DNA of 64,000 nt from assembly GCF_963664135.1 (NCBI RefSeq), contig NZ_OY760905.1, positions 3,002,736 to 3,066,735 of the forward strand, read 5' to 3'. The stretch comes from an uncultured Acetobacterium sp. GTDB taxonomy: Bacteria; Bacillota; Clostridia; Eubacteriales; Eubacteriaceae. Positions 10,209-20,366 of the stretch are shown one piece after another. Both the position numbers and the translations under genes were made by a program. A model generated the notes under the pieces. That model saw nothing but the letters and a program-made list of their open reading frames with translations, did no database searches and was not told where the DNA came from. How positions within the stretch are numbered: the first letter of the stretch is position 1; each line of letters begins with the position of its first letter.

Positions 10209-10235
10209 AGCGCCAGAATTTTATATTTTGGCGCT
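10209..10235 (+). terminator. Hairpin ending the methyltransferase operon
   Basis: agcgccagaat (10209-10219) pairs with attttggcgct (10225-10235), one G-U pair. The following T-run is weak, so termination may be partial, which would let some transcription reach the second transporter. Confidence 0.6.
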
Positions 10236-10353
10236 AACTTCTTTAAAAATTAAAAAAAAGTGGCTTTAATAGTTCGACAATACCCAGATTGGCTGTTTTT
10301 TATTTTAATACGAATAATTTATGTTTATAAAAAAAAGAACATGGATAGATAAG

Positions 10354-10362
10354 TGTTATAAT
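10354..10362 (+). promoter_or_regulatory. Extended -10 promoter before the second BCCT gene
   Basis: TG-N-TATAAT matches an extended -10 sigma-A element. No good -35 is seen. It would give the transporter and chemoreceptor their own transcript. Confidence 0.5.
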
Positions 10363-10429
10363 GATAAAATGAAATCGTTTAATTCATATTGAAATGATAA
10401 AGAAAGCCAGGTCGGGAGGGAAAATACAG

Positions 10430-12064
10430 ATGAAAAGCAAAATAAAACAGACTGGGAATTTTGTTCCCAGAAATAGAACAGACGTTACCCAATCTTGGGG
10501 AATTTTTGGCCGTTTAGATTCAGTGGTCTTTATCGTATCAGCAATTATTTGTTTTGGATTTATTTTATGGGGTGCTGCGGATCCGGGGTCTTTGGCTGTG
10601 GTCCTTGGCCAGTTACTTTCGGCGACCGTATCAAACTGGGGCTGGATGTACCAGGCCGGGGTGCTCTTTTTTGTGGTTTTTTGTTTTGCAGTTGCCTTAA
10701 GTAAATATGGAAAAATAAAATTTGGTAAAGATGATGATGTGCCAGAGTACTCTAATTTTTCATGGTTTGCCATGTTATTCGGAGCCGGGATGGGGGTTGG
10801 ACTCATCTATTGGTCAGTGGCGGAAACTGTTTCACATTTCTTAAATGGACCAGTTTATGCTGGCGCTTCAGGAAGTCCCCAGGCTGCAGAATGGGCCATG
10901 GCGATTTCTTTTTTGCATTGGGGAATCAGTCCCTGGGCAATTTATGTCGTTGTCGGGATTCCCATGGGTCTGGTGATTTTTAGAAAAGGGTTGCCGGCAC
11001 TGGTCAGCTCCTGTTTTTATCCCATCCTGGGAGACCGAATTTACGGGCCATTGGGTAAATTGATTGATATTGTTGCCCTATGCATTACTTTTTTTGGAGT
11101 ATCCACAACCATTGGACTGGGAACCATGCAACTGGGGGCAGGGTTGTCTTTTAACTATGGCATCCCCTTAAATAACAATTTATATATTATCATTTTAATC
11201 GTAGTTGCCGCCGCTTATCTGGCATCGGCCTGTTTGCCCATTGATCGAGGGATTAAGGTCGGTTCGGATGTCAGCATGATCGCCTGTCTGGGGTTATTAT
11301 TATTTCTGTTTATCCTTGGTCCGACAAAATACATTATGGATAATTTTGTTAATGCTACTGGTCTCTATGTTCAAAATTTCATCACCATGAGCACTTGGAC
11401 AGACCCAGTAGGACAGACCGGCTGGTTAAATTCGTGGACGATATTTTACTGGGCTTGGTGGATATCGTGGGCACCATTTGTGGGTATGTTTATTGCCAAA
11501 ATATCAAAAGGTCGGACAATCAAGCAGTTTGTGATTGCCGCAATTATTGCGCCATCATTATTTGATATGATTTTTTTTGATATTTTTGGTTCAACAGCCC
11601 TTCATTTTGAATTTGCTGAAGCAACAAAAGGCCTTATTCAAAGCGCCATCGCATCAGATGTAGCCAATGGAATATATGTCCTTTTTGATCAATTTCCTTT
11701 TAGTGACCTGATAACAATTATTATTCTGTTTGTCGTCTTCACATTCTTTGTGGTTTCGGCTGATTCAGCAACGATTGTTTTGGGGATGCTCTCCAGCGGT
11801 GGAAATGACTCGCCCCGAATCAGTTTAAAACTTTTATGGGGAATCGCCCTGGCTTTTTCAGCAGGACTTCTGATAATTATGGGGGGATTGACCGCGGTAC
11901 AAACAGTTCCGATTGTTGCCGTTTTTCCATTTATATTTATTCTCTTCGCACTATGTTATTCGACGGTGAAAATGTTGCAACAGGATCACTTATTTAACGA
12001 GGTGACAGAGATCAGCAGTGGTAAAAATGAAGAAGTGTTGGAGTTAGAAAAAATAGCTCAGTAA
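10430..12064 (+). CDS. BCCT family transporter 2
   Basis: 544 residues and about twelve membrane segments, with the BCCT signature WTIFYWAWWISWAPFVGMF. The start at 10430 is preferred because gggaggg lies 7 bases upstream; the in-frame ATG at 10394 has no such site. It is related to but clearly diverged from BCCT 1, so the pair is not a recent duplication and may differ in substrate. It is followed after 32 bases by a chemoreceptor gene, which suggests uptake and sensing of the same compound. Confidence 0.92.
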   Translation: MKSKIKQTGNFVPRNRTDVTQSWGIFGRLDSVVFIVSAIICFGFILWGAADPGSLAVVLGQLLSATVSNWGWMYQAGVLFFVVFCFAVALSKYGKIKFGKDDDVPEYSNFSWFAMLFGAGMGVGLIYWSVAETVSHFLNGPVYAGASGSPQAAEWAMAISFLHWGISPWAIYVVVGIPMGLVIFRKGLPALVSSCFYPILGDRIYGPLGKLIDIVALCITFFGVSTTIGLGTMQLGAGLSFNYGIPLNNNLYIIILIVVAAAYLASACLPIDRGIKVGSDVSMIACLGLLLFLFILGPTKYIMDNFVNATGLYVQNFITMSTWTDPVGQTGWLNSWTIFYWAWWISWAPFVGMFIAKISKGRTIKQFVIAAIIAPSLFDMIFFDIFGSTALHFEFAEATKGLIQSAIASDVANGIYVLFDQFPFSDLITIIILFVVFTFFVVSADSATIVLGMLSSGGNDSPRISLKLLWGIALAFSAGLLIIMGGLTAVQTVPIVAVFPFIFILFALCYSTVKMLQQDHLFNEVTEISSGKNEEVLELEKIAQ

Positions 12065-12096
12065 TTTAAAACAGAAACATATGGAGAGGAATTGGA

Positions 12097-15000
12097 ATGG
12101 AAAAAAGAAATCAGGAAGTTAAGCGGCAATCCATTAAAACAAAATTATTAATTGTGCCGCTTATTTGTGTATTGGCCGGGGTTTTAATGATCGGAGCAAT
12201 TTCATCCTATTTAGCAAGAGACAGTTTACTTGCTGAAATGCGGGAAAATGGTTTTTCATCATCGCAGCGTTTTGTCAATCGGATTGAGGATAATACGGAA
12301 GCTGTGAAGACCATGAATGAACAGCTGGAAGCACAGATCCGCAGTATCGGGAATATCGTCCTCGGGAACCGCGCCAGTATTAATGATGTTTATTTAACCC
12401 AATTGGCAATACAAACAGGTATTGATCATATTTATTTATACAATCCTTCCGGAGAAATTATCAATGCTGCCAACGGCGAATATTTGGGATGGAAGGCGAC
12501 GCCTGGTGATCCGATTCACAACTTTATGATCAGTGGGGCTCCAGAGCTGATGGAAGAAATAAGAAAAAGTACCGAAACCGACGAAAACTTTAAATACGGT
12601 TATGTCAGAAGCAATACCGGTGAGTTTGTGCAGGCTGGCGTAACAGCTGACCAGGTTTTAGAGCTGACGGAAAAGTTTGGTTATCAGGCATTAATCGACG
12701 AGTTGGCATCGGATGATAGCATTGTTTATGCAAGTTTTATCGACAAAGATCTTATCGGGGTTGCTGACAGCAACAAGGATAAGATTGGCAAAAACTATCA
12801 GGAAGATGAAACCATTAAAAAGGTCGCACGGGATGGGGAAATGAGCGCCAAAGAATATTTTTATGAAACCGAAAATACCAATGTTTATGATGTTTTATAT
12901 CCGGTTGTTATTAATGGCGAATTAAAAGGTGCTCTCAATATTGGGTATTCCATGAATACCGTTCAGTCGGCGATAACAAAAAATATTCTACTGATTGCTA
13001 TTGCAGGGTTGATTGTTTTTCTGATATTAGGATTTATTTTATATAAGATTTCAACTTCCATCACCAGGCCGATTGCGAGCATTAACCATATGATCAAGGA
13101 AATGGGAAAAGGTCATCTGGGGATTCGTCTAAATCTTGACTCCCAGGATGAAATTGGCGAAATGGCAATAACCATGGATGCCTTTGCCGATGATCTGCAA
13201 AATGTTGTTATTGGCACCATGAATCAGATATCAGCCGGAGATGTGTCGGCTGATATTGAAGAAAAGGATAATTTGGATGAGATCACACCAGCTTTGAAAC
13301 GAACCATTGAAACCATCCGTCATCTGATCCAGGAAACAACCCGGCTATCACAGGCAGCGGTCGCAGGAAAATTGGAAACCAGGGGAAATACAAAAGCATT
13401 TGAAGGCGGATTCCGGGACATTGTCGAAGGTGTTAATGCCACTTTAGATGCGGTCGTTGGACCGCTTAACATTGCTGCCGAATATGTGAATAGAATTGGT
13501 CAGGGGAAAATCCCAGAAAAGATTACCAGGTCATATGAAGGCGATTTTGATAAGCTGAAACAGAGCATCAATGCCTGTATTGATGGTTTGGGAGCTTTAA
13601 CAGAAGGAAACCGGGTGCTCACCTTAATGAGTCAAAATGATTTCAGTCAAAATATTGAGAACCAATACCTGGGAATCTATGGCGAAATTGGAGCAGGGAT
13701 TAATTCTGTTCATGATCAACTGGTAAGAATTGTTCAGATTGCCAACCATATTGAAGCCGGCGAACTTGGGGATTTAAGCGAATTGAAAGCGATCGGAAAA
13801 AGAAGTGATAATGATACATTGATTCCAAGCCTCATTGGAATGATGGAGAACATTGTTCTATTGGTGGCCGAGACCCAAAAAATGACGCAAATCGCAGTAT
13901 CCGGCGAACTCAGTTATAGAGGCGACGAAACAAGGTTCGCGGGAGAATACGGAAAAGTCATTGTAGGTTTCAATCACACCTTGGATGCGGTGATCAATCC
14001 AATTACAGAAGCTTCCGGAACCCTGAAAGAACTGGCGGCCGGGAATTTAAATACGGCAATGACCGGTGAGTATCAGGGGGATCATGCGATCATCAAAGAG
14101 GATCTGAATCAGACCATTGTTAATTTGAAACGTTACGTCAAGGAAATTACCGGTACTCTGGAAGAAATCAGCCAGGGGAATCTGGATCAGGAAATTACCT
14201 CCGCCTACACCGGCGATTTCCTGGCGATTAAAAAAGCCCTCAATGGCATCAGCTCGAGTTTGAGCTCAACCATGACGGATATTGATACGGCCGCCGCCCA
14301 TGTGGAAATCGGTGCTCGACAAATTTCGGATGGAGGACAGGCTCTTGCTCAGGGAACCACCGAACAGGCCAGCTCGATCCAGGAATTGACAGCTTCCATT
14401 GAAGAAGTCGCCGGCGAAACCAAACAGAACGCCGTCCGTGCCAATGATGCTAATGAACTCGCCGTCAGAGTCCGGAAAAATGCCGAAGTTGGCAATGATC
14501 AAATGATAAAAATGATCGTCGCTATGCGGGACATTAATGATTCGTCAAACAATATTTCAAAAATTATCAAAGTCATTGATGACATTGCTTTCCAGACCAA
14601 TATTCTGGCCCTCAATGCCGCCGTTGAAGCCGCTCGAGCAGGGCAGCACGGCAAAGGCTTTGCCGTCGTGGCCGAAGAAGTCCGGACACTGGCAGCCCGC
14701 AGTGCCGAGGCCGCCAAAGAAACCACTGGGCTGATTGAAGGCTCCATTGAAAAGGTTGGCACCGGAACAAAAATTGCTGATGAAACCGCTGAAAGCTTAA
14801 AAGAAATTTTGCATGAAATTGAAAAAGTGACCAGTCTGGTGGGGAATATCGCCAGGGCTTCCACCGATCAGGCCGCGGAGATTACCCAGATCACTCAGGG
14901 GATTGAACAGGTTTCAGTAGTTGTTCAGACTAATTCGGCCACGGCGGAAGAAAGTGCCGCCTCCAGTGAAGAATTATCCGGTCAGGCTGAAATGCTTAAA

Positions 15001-15135
15001 CAGATGGTAGGCGCATTCAAGCTTAAAAAGCAAGTGGGCACAAAAACGGAAATCTCACCAATTGTGAGTAAAAATAAAGAGGTGCTTCCGGTTCAGCCAA
15101 AGATTATTTTAGACGATATGGAAGATAAATATTAA
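12097..15135 (+). CDS. Large methyl-accepting chemotaxis protein with repeated HAMP-like modules
   Basis: 1012 residues. A membrane segment (about 18-38) is followed by an extracellular Cache-type sensor (about 40-295), a second membrane segment (about 298-318) and HAMP. Then comes a long cytoplasmic stretch (about 370-710) of repeated HAMP-like units, recognisable from recurring phrases such as [22 protein letters not shown] and [11 protein letters not shown]. The C-terminal signalling hairpin contains [20 protein letters not shown] and [12 protein letters not shown]. Site ggagagg. No CheR-tethering pentapeptide is visible at the C terminus. Co-location with BCCT 2 suggests chemotaxis toward the transported amine. 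Confidence 0.93.
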   Translation: MEKRNQEVKRQSIKTKLLIVPLICVLAGVLMIGAISSYLARDSLLAEMRENGFSSSQRFVNRIEDNTEAVKTMNEQLEAQIRSIGNIVLGNRASINDVYLTQLAIQTGIDHIYLYNPSGEIINAANGEYLGWKATPGDPIHNFMISGAPELMEEIRKSTETDENFKYGYVRSNTGEFVQAGVTADQVLELTEKFGYQALIDELASDDSIVYASFIDKDLIGVADSNKDKIGKNYQEDETIKKVARDGEMSAKEYFYETENTNVYDVLYPVVINGELKGALNIGYSMNTVQSAITKNILLIAIAGLIVFLILGFILYKISTSITRPIASINHMIKEMGKGHLGIRLNLDSQDEIGEMAITMDAFADDLQNVVIGTMNQISAGDVSADIEEKDNLDEITPALKRTIETIRHLIQETTRLSQAAVAGKLETRGNTKAFEGGFRDIVEGVNATLDAVVGPLNIAAEYVNRIGQGKIPEKITRSYEGDFDKLKQSINACIDGLGALTEGNRVLTLMSQNDFSQNIENQYLGIYGEIGAGINSVHDQLVRIVQIANHIEAGELGDLSELKAIGKRSDNDTLIPSLIGMMENIVLLVAETQKMTQIAVSGELSYRGDETRFAGEYGKVIVGFNHTLDAVINPITEASGTLKELAAGNLNTAMTGEYQGDHAIIKEDLNQTIVNLKRYVKEITGTLEEISQGNLDQEITSAYTGDFLAIKKALNGISSSLSSTMTDIDTAAAHVEIGARQISDGGQALAQGTTEQASSIQELTASIEEVAGETKQNAVRANDANELAVRVRKNAEVGNDQMIKMIVAMRDINDSSNNISKIIKVIDDIAFQTNILALNAAVEAARAGQHGKGFAVVAEEVRTLAARSAEAAKETTGLIEGSIEKVGTGTKIADETAESLKEILHEIEKVTSLVGNIARASTDQAAEITQITQGIEQVSVVVQTNSATAEESAASSEELSGQAEMLKQMVGAFKLKKQVGTKTEISPIVSKNKEVLPVQPKIILDDMEDKY

Positions 15136-15232
15136 ATAATCATCTGTACCAGACATGGAGACCGGAAGAGTAAAAATAAATCTTGCATGATAGTAGTATT
15201 TTCGCATTCGTCAAAAGTTAATGTGTGATAAA

Positions 15233-15271
15233 AAAATGAGGCCTTTCATTTCGATAGAAAGGCCTCATTTT
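15233..15271. terminator. Bidirectional intrinsic terminator
   Basis: A perfect 15-bp stem, aaaatgaggcctttc (15233-15247) with gaaaggcctcatttt (15257-15271), between convergent genes. Confidence 0.9.
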
Positions 15272-15349
15272 GAGTTTAGGGATAGCAGTTAATATACAAA
15301 AGCGAATCATCAAATAAAGACTCGTACTTAGCCCGATTCAGAAAGAACT

Positions 15350-16552
15350 CTATAATTTAGCCAGTAATTCCTGCTTCTTCTGGTTGAATTCTTCTTCTGA
15401 AATGATACCCTTGTCTTTTAAACCGGCCAATTTTTCAATCATCGCAATGGGATCTTCCTGGGCATTGGCTTCTGGTTGTTGCGAGAATGAACCTTCAGTT
15501 GTGCCTTTCTGGATTCCCTCTGGTTTATGGGCAGTATAAATTTGAATGACCCGTTCAGCTTCTCTGGGATAGAGGATGCTAATGGTTTCGATAGCGTCCG
15601 CTGTCTTAATTTCGGTATCGTTGGGATTCATGCCCAGGGTCAGTGACAAATCTAAAAAAGAAACGGTGCTCGGTTGCGTCGTCAGGGATAGGATCTGGTC
15701 GTAGGTAAAGGTTTTTTTTGTGGTTAAATCCCGGTCATAGAGAATGATCTTCTGGCTGGTACAGGTCAGGAACTTTTTCGAAACCAGGCTATCCAGACCC
15801 CAGGCAAAATAGATTAACTTTTCGTCAGGTTCTAAAAATGTTTTCACAAGTTCCCGGGTAGTCGGGTCAAGCTTGGCTTGGATAAAAGCATCAACCTGAT
15901 CATCGGTAATCATAAGATCGTTTTTCTTTAGACGACAGAGATATTCAGTCAGGGTGATGGTATCGATGGTTTTGATTTCAGCCGTAGGTAGGGTAATTAA
16001 TGTGATGGAATTAACAATCAGTGTACAGTGTTCATCACCTCGATTGATTGAGATATCATAGAGTTTTTCTTTCGGCAGGGAACCCACCGCAAAAAAAGAA
16101 TTGTTTTCCGGAAAAAGAATTTTAAAATAAAGGTTACTGGTGGTCAGCAGAATCATCTGACCATTAGAATCTTTAAATTGAAATAAAAACTTTTCCTGCA
16201 TATTATAGGTAGGAAAGGCTTTTAAGACAGTCTTTAAAACCTTTTCTTCATAGGGGTGCATGTCGATTTTTGTAGCTGATGCGCTGTTTGCCGGCAGCAG
16301 CATTTTTTCAGAGAACATTTGGGTGAAGGAAACCAATTCGTCATCACCAGAACTGATCAATGGCCTGCCTGGAACATCAACCGGCATTGCCAGTTGTTCC
16401 ATCAAACTGTCAGTATAGGTTTTTATCCGTTGATCCATTTCCGCTCGTAAGCGTTCCTGCTCTTCTTTTTTTAAAGCCAAATCTGCTTGAATTGAATCAA
16501 TACTTTCTTTTGCCAGATCGGTAACATCTTTAAATAGATCTTTAAATCCCAT
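15350..16552 (-). CDS. SHOCT domain protein with PH-like domains
   Basis: 400 residues starting MGFKDLFKDV. The N-terminal 60 residues form a charged coiled coil. The middle (about 95-345) has two mixed alpha/beta segments resembling bacterial PH domains (EDVLKTV- and PDEKLIYFAWG-type starts). The last 35 residues are a SHOCT module, ending LKDKGIISEEEFNQKKQELL. SHOCT modules are thought to mediate oligomerisation. The start at 16552 was chosen for the site aaggaga; an in-frame upstream start (16618) lacks one. No signal or membrane segment. Cellular role unknown. Confidence 0.75.
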   Translation of the reverse strand: MGFKDLFKDVTDLAKESIDSIQADLALKKEEQERLRAEMDQRIKTYTDSLMEQLAMPVDVPGRPLISSGDDELVSFTQMFSEKMLLPANSASATKIDMHPYEEKVLKTVLKAFPTYNMQEKFLFQFKDSNGQMILLTTSNLYFKILFPENNSFFAVGSLPKEKLYDISINRGDEHCTLIVNSITLITLPTAEIKTIDTITLTEYLCRLKKNDLMITDDQVDAFIQAKLDPTTRELVKTFLEPDEKLIYFAWGLDSLVSKKFLTCTSQKIILYDRDLTTKKTFTYDQILSLTTQPSTVSFLDLSLTLGMNPNDTEIKTADAIETISILYPREAERVIQIYTAHKPEGIQKGTTEGSFSQQPEANAQEDPIAMIEKLAGLKDKGIISEEEFNQKKQELLAKL

Positions 16553-16696
16553 AATTTGATTCTCCTTTTTTATTGAATAATCTACTTTTATTTTACCTAA
16601 GGTTAAAGAAAATAGCAAACTAAAACAGCCTTTTGAACAGTTCTTTAAGATTTGCTCAAAAGGCCGATAAAAGGAAATTAATTAAGTTTGCGGATC

Positions 16697-18289
16697 TTAA
16701 CCTTTTAATATCGAAAGGGCTTCTTCACGTCCACAATCCATTAAATAGGGAATCCTTGTTACTTTAGCACATTCTTCAGTTAACGACATCAGTTCATTTC
16801 TGGTAATGCTGTCAGTATTGAAGCAGCGGGCACCGGCCATTAACTGCTGTAAACCAACTCGGATTTTATCTGAATAGCTGTAGATCCCAATCGCTCCCAA
16901 AGGAATGTTTTTGATTTCTTTGGCACCAACAATATCTTTAACTGCTTCATAGCAAACAAAGATTTCTTCAGGAGTAGAACCGAATTCGCTCACTGTTTTT
17001 GGCAGATTATTTGCTTTCATCCATTGGTCGATGTTTTTACCAACCATCCCAGGAATCATCAGGGCACGACCCATACAAACTGCTTTAACATAAGGTGCAC
17101 CAAGTGCTAAAGCTTTAAAAACACCGTCTTCGCTGCTGAATCCGCCGGCAAAAGCCAGATCAGGAACGCGTTCACCATTGGCTTCCAGAATTTGTGCAAA
17201 TTCAACCGCTGCTGAATGCAGGTAAATTGAAGGCATACCCCATTCTTCCATCATTCTCCATGGGCTCATGCCAGTTCCACCGGGAGCGCCGTCAATGGTT
17301 AGCAGGTCAATTTTTGCTTTAGAACACCATTTCATCGCCATAGCCAGCTCTCTTAAACCATAAGCACCGGTTTTTAAGGTGATCCGTTTATAACCTAAGG
17401 CTCTCAAACGTTCAACTTCGGCCATAAAACCATCTTCACTGATAAAGCCGAGGCGGCTGTGTCGTTCAAATTCTTTAATCGCGCCGTCATTAAAGGCGGC
17501 CTGAATAACCGGATCCATGGGATCTGGAGTGACAATATAGCCACGTTTTTGAAGTTCCATAGCCCGCTCAATGGTATTAACCTTGATTTCACCACCGATG
17601 CATTTAGCACCCTGGCCCCATTTTAATTCAATGGTTTCGATATTATGTTTGTTAATGATATATTCGGCAACACCTAAGCGGGTATCTTCAACATTCATTT
17701 GAATGAGAATTTCACCTTTGCCGGAGTGATATTTTTTATAAGCTTCGATACGGCGATCCATGTCAGGTGCTTCGATAACCATCTTGTTTTTGTCTAAAAC
17801 CAGACGTGGGTCAATCCCGCAGACGTTTTCACCACAGACAATCGTGACGCCAGAAATAGCAGCACCAACGGCGAAATGATCCCAGTTTTTCCGGGCGATT
17901 TCGGTGGAACCCAAAGCTCCGGTAAAAATAGGCACATTCATGGCTACTTTATTATCCCAACCATAGGCACATTCGGTGCTGACATTTGGGAAACGAGCGT
18001 TATCTGGAGTTCCTAATTCACCATTTGGTAAACCTTTGGCCCCTAATGCATAACCCTGAATATTAAGATGTGAATAATCGATAGGATAATCCTTGTCACC
18101 ACCGGCGGTTACATCACCGAAGGGACCTGGATAAATCAGTTCCCGGCCTCGGAAGGTCGCCTTGAAAATTTCACAATTACCCCGACATCCATCCACACAG
18201 CGTGAACAGAGACCGGAACAGGGTACAACACTTTTAGAACGGTTGAAGGTTTCGGTGGCATCGTTGCCATTAGGTCTTTGAAGATTCAT
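16697..18289 (-). CDS. FMN-binding glutamate synthase-family protein
   Basis: 530 residues similar to the central plus FMN-binding domain of glutamate synthase large subunits. Visible blocks are LLTIDGAPGGTGMSPWRMM, ELKWGQGAKCIGGE and AGGFSSEDGVFKALALGAPYV. The amidotransferase domain is absent. The N terminus carries a Cys-rich motif, CSGLCSRCVDGCRGNC, that could bind an iron-sulfur cluster. Stand-alone proteins of this type are common in anaerobes and are often annotated as glutamate synthase, but their reaction is not settled. It has a strong sigma-A promoter at 18409-18436 and a leader hairpin with an A-A-T-G-G-G loop. Confidence 0.85.
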   Translation of the reverse strand: MNLQRPNGNDATETFNRSKSVVPCSGLCSRCVDGCRGNCEIFKATFRGRELIYPGPFGDVTAGGDKDYPIDYSHLNIQGYALGAKGLPNGELGTPDNARFPNVSTECAYGWDNKVAMNVPIFTGALGSTEIARKNWDHFAVGAAISGVTIVCGENVCGIDPRLVLDKNKMVIEAPDMDRRIEAYKKYHSGKGEILIQMNVEDTRLGVAEYIINKHNIETIELKWGQGAKCIGGEIKVNTIERAMELQKRGYIVTPDPMDPVIQAAFNDGAIKEFERHSRLGFISEDGFMAEVERLRALGYKRITLKTGAYGLRELAMAMKWCSKAKIDLLTIDGAPGGTGMSPWRMMEEWGMPSIYLHSAAVEFAQILEANGERVPDLAFAGGFSSEDGVFKALALGAPYVKAVCMGRALMIPGMVGKNIDQWMKANNLPKTVSEFGSTPEEIFVCYEAVKDIVGAKEIKNIPLGAIGIYSYSDKIRVGLQQLMAGARCFNTDSITRNELMSLTEECAKVTRIPYLMDCGREEALSILKG

Positions 18290-18347
18290 TAATTTTCCCC
18301 CTTGAAAATTTTTATTCTGTTTTTATCTTTTGCGAATTTCATTCAGC

Positions 18348-18373
18348 GATTGTTTTCCCCATTGAAAACAATC
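18348..18373 (-). promoter_or_regulatory. Leader hairpin with ANTAR-like hexaloop
   Basis: On the minus strand gattgttttc pairs perfectly with gaaaacaatc around the six-base loop aatggg, which has A at position 1 and G at position 4. No overlapping terminator follows, so the functional assignment is weak. Confidence 0.3.
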
Positions 18374-18408
18374 AGAAATATGACAGCTGATAAAAAACTT
18401 ACTTTACC

Positions 18409-18436
18409 ATTATAAATCAAATAGCGATAATGTCAA
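18409..18436 (-). promoter_or_regulatory. Sigma-A promoter of the glutamate synthase-like gene
   Basis: TTGACA, 16 bases, TATAAT on the minus strand, about 120 bases upstream of the start codon. Confidence 0.8.
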
Positions 18437-18510
18437 TTGTTCGGACTGGATTACGAATAACAACGAAGACGATCCGTGAATAGTGAAGAAGATACCAATA
18501 AAAATAAGAA

Positions 18511-18569
18511 AAAAACGAAATTGGATTTAAATGTTAAAGTGCTGGAACCGTTTAAACTCCATTTTCGTT
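18511..18569 (-). terminator. Terminator of the DUF4956-polyphosphate polymerase operon
   Basis: aacgaaattggatttaaa (18514-18531) is nearly complementary to tttaaactccattttcgtt (18551-18569). On the minus strand it is followed by a run of seven T. Confidence 0.75.
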
Positions 18570-18584
18570 TTCTTAGGAAAGTGT

Positions 18585-19274
18585 TTAGATATAAACTTTT
18601 TCATCAGGAATTTCAGTATTGAGAACAATGCTTAAATTGCCATTACGACATCTTAATTTGTCAATGAATTCTTTTTGATTGATATCATCTTTAAGACGGA
18701 TACAGTAGATAATCTCAAACAGAGAGCCGAAATCACTGGTTTTAACCCGCTGGATTTTGTGACTGACGGCATACAGCTTTAGAATATCATCAAAACAATT
18801 CTGGTAATCAATATCTTCCGGAATTGTGATCTTGAGCTGCATATTCTTGACTTTAGATTTACCATATTTAGTAAAATTGAGGATCACCATTACTGTACAG
18901 AGGATGACGGCGAACAGGGCACCGTAGAAGATGTAGCCCATCCCACAGGCAAGTCCTACTGCCAGGGTAAAGAAGACATAGGAGATATCAATGGGATCCC
19001 CAGGGGCACTGCGGAAACGGATCAGGCTGAAAGCGCCAGCCAGACTGAAGGCTCGGGCTACGTTATTGCCGACTAATAAAATAATAATCGAAATAATCGC
19101 CGGCAGCATAATTAGAGTGACAATAAAGCTGGGTGAATAACCTTCTTTACCCCGGGTTCTGATGTAAATAAAGCTGATAAATAAACCCATAATCAGTGAA
19201 GCGAAGACGACACTCAGGGTCGTTTGGATGGTCAGGGTTTCGGTAACGGTTGAAGCTAATAGTGATTCAATCAT
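18585..19274 (-). CDS. DUF4956 membrane protein
   Basis: 229 residues. Four membrane segments occupy about residues 17-145 and include the conserved phrase RAFSLAGAFSLIRFRSAPGD; a soluble C-terminal domain of about 80 residues follows. DUF4956 proteins are regularly encoded next to VTC-type polyphosphate polymerases, as here (10-base gap after the partner gene), and are thought to form the membrane part of the polyphosphate-making system. No catalytic residues can be assigned. Confidence 0.88.
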   Translation of the reverse strand: MIESLLASTVTETLTIQTTLSVVFASLIMGLFISFIYIRTRGKEGYSPSFIVTLIMLPAIISIIILLVGNNVARAFSLAGAFSLIRFRSAPGDPIDISYVFFTLAVGLACGMGYIFYGALFAVILCTVMVILNFTKYGKSKVKNMQLKITIPEDIDYQNCFDDILKLYAVSHKIQRVKTSDFGSLFEIIYCIRLKDDINQKEFIDKLRCRNGNLSIVLNTEIPDEKVYI

Positions 19275-19284
19275 GATGTTCTCC

Positions 19285-20064
19285 TTAATTATTGATACAT
19301 GCGGTTAAGTTGGGATTGGGATAAATTGGCAGTGTGATGAGCTTGCCCATACTTTGTTTGCGATAGTCTTTATAGGCTTTGCCATATTTCGAAAAACTGG
19401 TGCTGTATATCTGCAATTCAGACAGCGCGTGGGTCAACCACAGAGGGATGGCCCCCAGTATTTTTATTTCCATCAGATATTGATCCTCGGGAATAAGGAA
19501 GTTTCCAAAATCGCCTTCTTCTAATGAGAGTAATTGTTGTCGGCTTTTTAAATTGTAGTCAAAGGTGACCCGCAGTTCAGGATCTTCTTTTCCCACAAAG
19601 GCAATCCTTTGGTAGCCGATGTAAGTTTTTGGCATCACCGGATGATTCTTTAAAAAGAATTCAATCTCTTCCAAAACCAGTTGGTTCATGGTATTGGTTT
19701 CTTTGGGATACTCTAATTTCGAAATAAAGCGGTTGGCTTCGTTAAGGGTCAGGGTCGCCCGTCGTTTATTGACGACACCGCCAATTTTCTTTTTTAGCTC
19801 CAAAAATACTTGATCATCTGGCGAGGTTGGGATTTTATAGCTTCTTAAGCGAAGTTTTTCTTTATAGTAGGGTTTGGAAAGAGAGTGTCGGATAATATCA
19901 TAATTTTCAGTATCAAAATAAATGTTATAGATTGAATAGCCATCATTTTTAGCGGTATAGGAATCTGGTTTCATCTGAGTTAAAAGCATCGGCATTAATT
20001 GTTTGAGCTGGCTTTCATCCAACTGATATTTATTTTCAAAGCGTTTAAACGTTTTTGTGATCAT
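19285..20064 (-). CDS. VTC-domain polyphosphate polymerase
   Basis: 259 residues with the CYTH/VTC tunnel fold. Basic and acidic tunnel residues are visible in KLRLRSYKI, FLELKKKIGGVVNKRRA, RVTFDYNLKSR and LMEIKILGAIP, and the tail contains SFSKYGKAYKDY. The yeast homologue Vtc4 polymerises phosphate from ATP. Here the domain is soluble, and the membrane partner is the following DUF4956 gene. Site ggaggt precedes the ATG. Substrate in this organism is inferred from family. Confidence 0.85.
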   Translation of the reverse strand: MITKTFKRFENKYQLDESQLKQLMPMLLTQMKPDSYTAKNDGYSIYNIYFDTENYDIIRHSLSKPYYKEKLRLRSYKIPTSPDDQVFLELKKKIGGVVNKRRATLTLNEANRFISKLEYPKETNTMNQLVLEEIEFFLKNHPVMPKTYIGYQRIAFVGKEDPELRVTFDYNLKSRQQLLSLEEGDFGNFLIPEDQYLMEIKILGAIPLWLTHALSELQIYSTSFSKYGKAYKDYRKQSMGKLITLPIYPNPNLTACINN

Positions 20065-20189
20065 TGCGTTACCTCCATAGTATTTATTTTTATTTCTGTT
20101 GTTGTCTTACTTTGCTATAGTATACAAGAGCAGTTTGTTAAGGGTTTGTTAACTTTGTGTTTTTTTTGTGAACGTATTGAGAAAATAAA

Positions 20190-20213
20190 AAAGATGCACG
20201 CAATGTGCACCTT
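20190..20213 (-). terminator. Terminator of the two-component operon
   Basis: Minus strand: ggtgcac and gtgcatc flank a short loop (one mismatch), followed by a T-run; about 155 bases beyond the histidine kinase stop. Confidence 0.65.
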
Positions 20214-20234
20214 TTGAGGTTGTCGATAAACTAC

Positions 20235-20333
20235 AGTACCGACCAATTGTTAATCTGTTGCATGCTGCAAGTTCGGACAGGCTATCGCCGTGTCCGCCTT
20301 GATGCATGCAACATGCCAACAATTGTCGGTACT
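20235..20333. repeat. 99-bp palindromic repeat element
   Basis: The ends agtaccgaccaattgtt and aacaattgtcggtact are inverted repeats. A second arm pair, ctgttgcatgc/gcatgcaaca, lies inside, and an apical hairpin ggaca ... tgtcc is centred near 20284. A 21-bp part (20236-20256) recurs exactly, inverted, at 46181-46201. This looks like a dispersed REP/MITE-type element. Confidence 0.6.
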
Positions 20334-20366
20334 AGGTCATCTTTTTGGCAGATTTAAAGATATGAA

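Noticed and set aside
18348-18373. Fourth ANTAR-type leader at the glutamate synthase-like gene
   Set aside because: The hexaloop aatggg fits, but there is no second hairpin with such a loop and no overlapping terminator, so antitermination is not supported.
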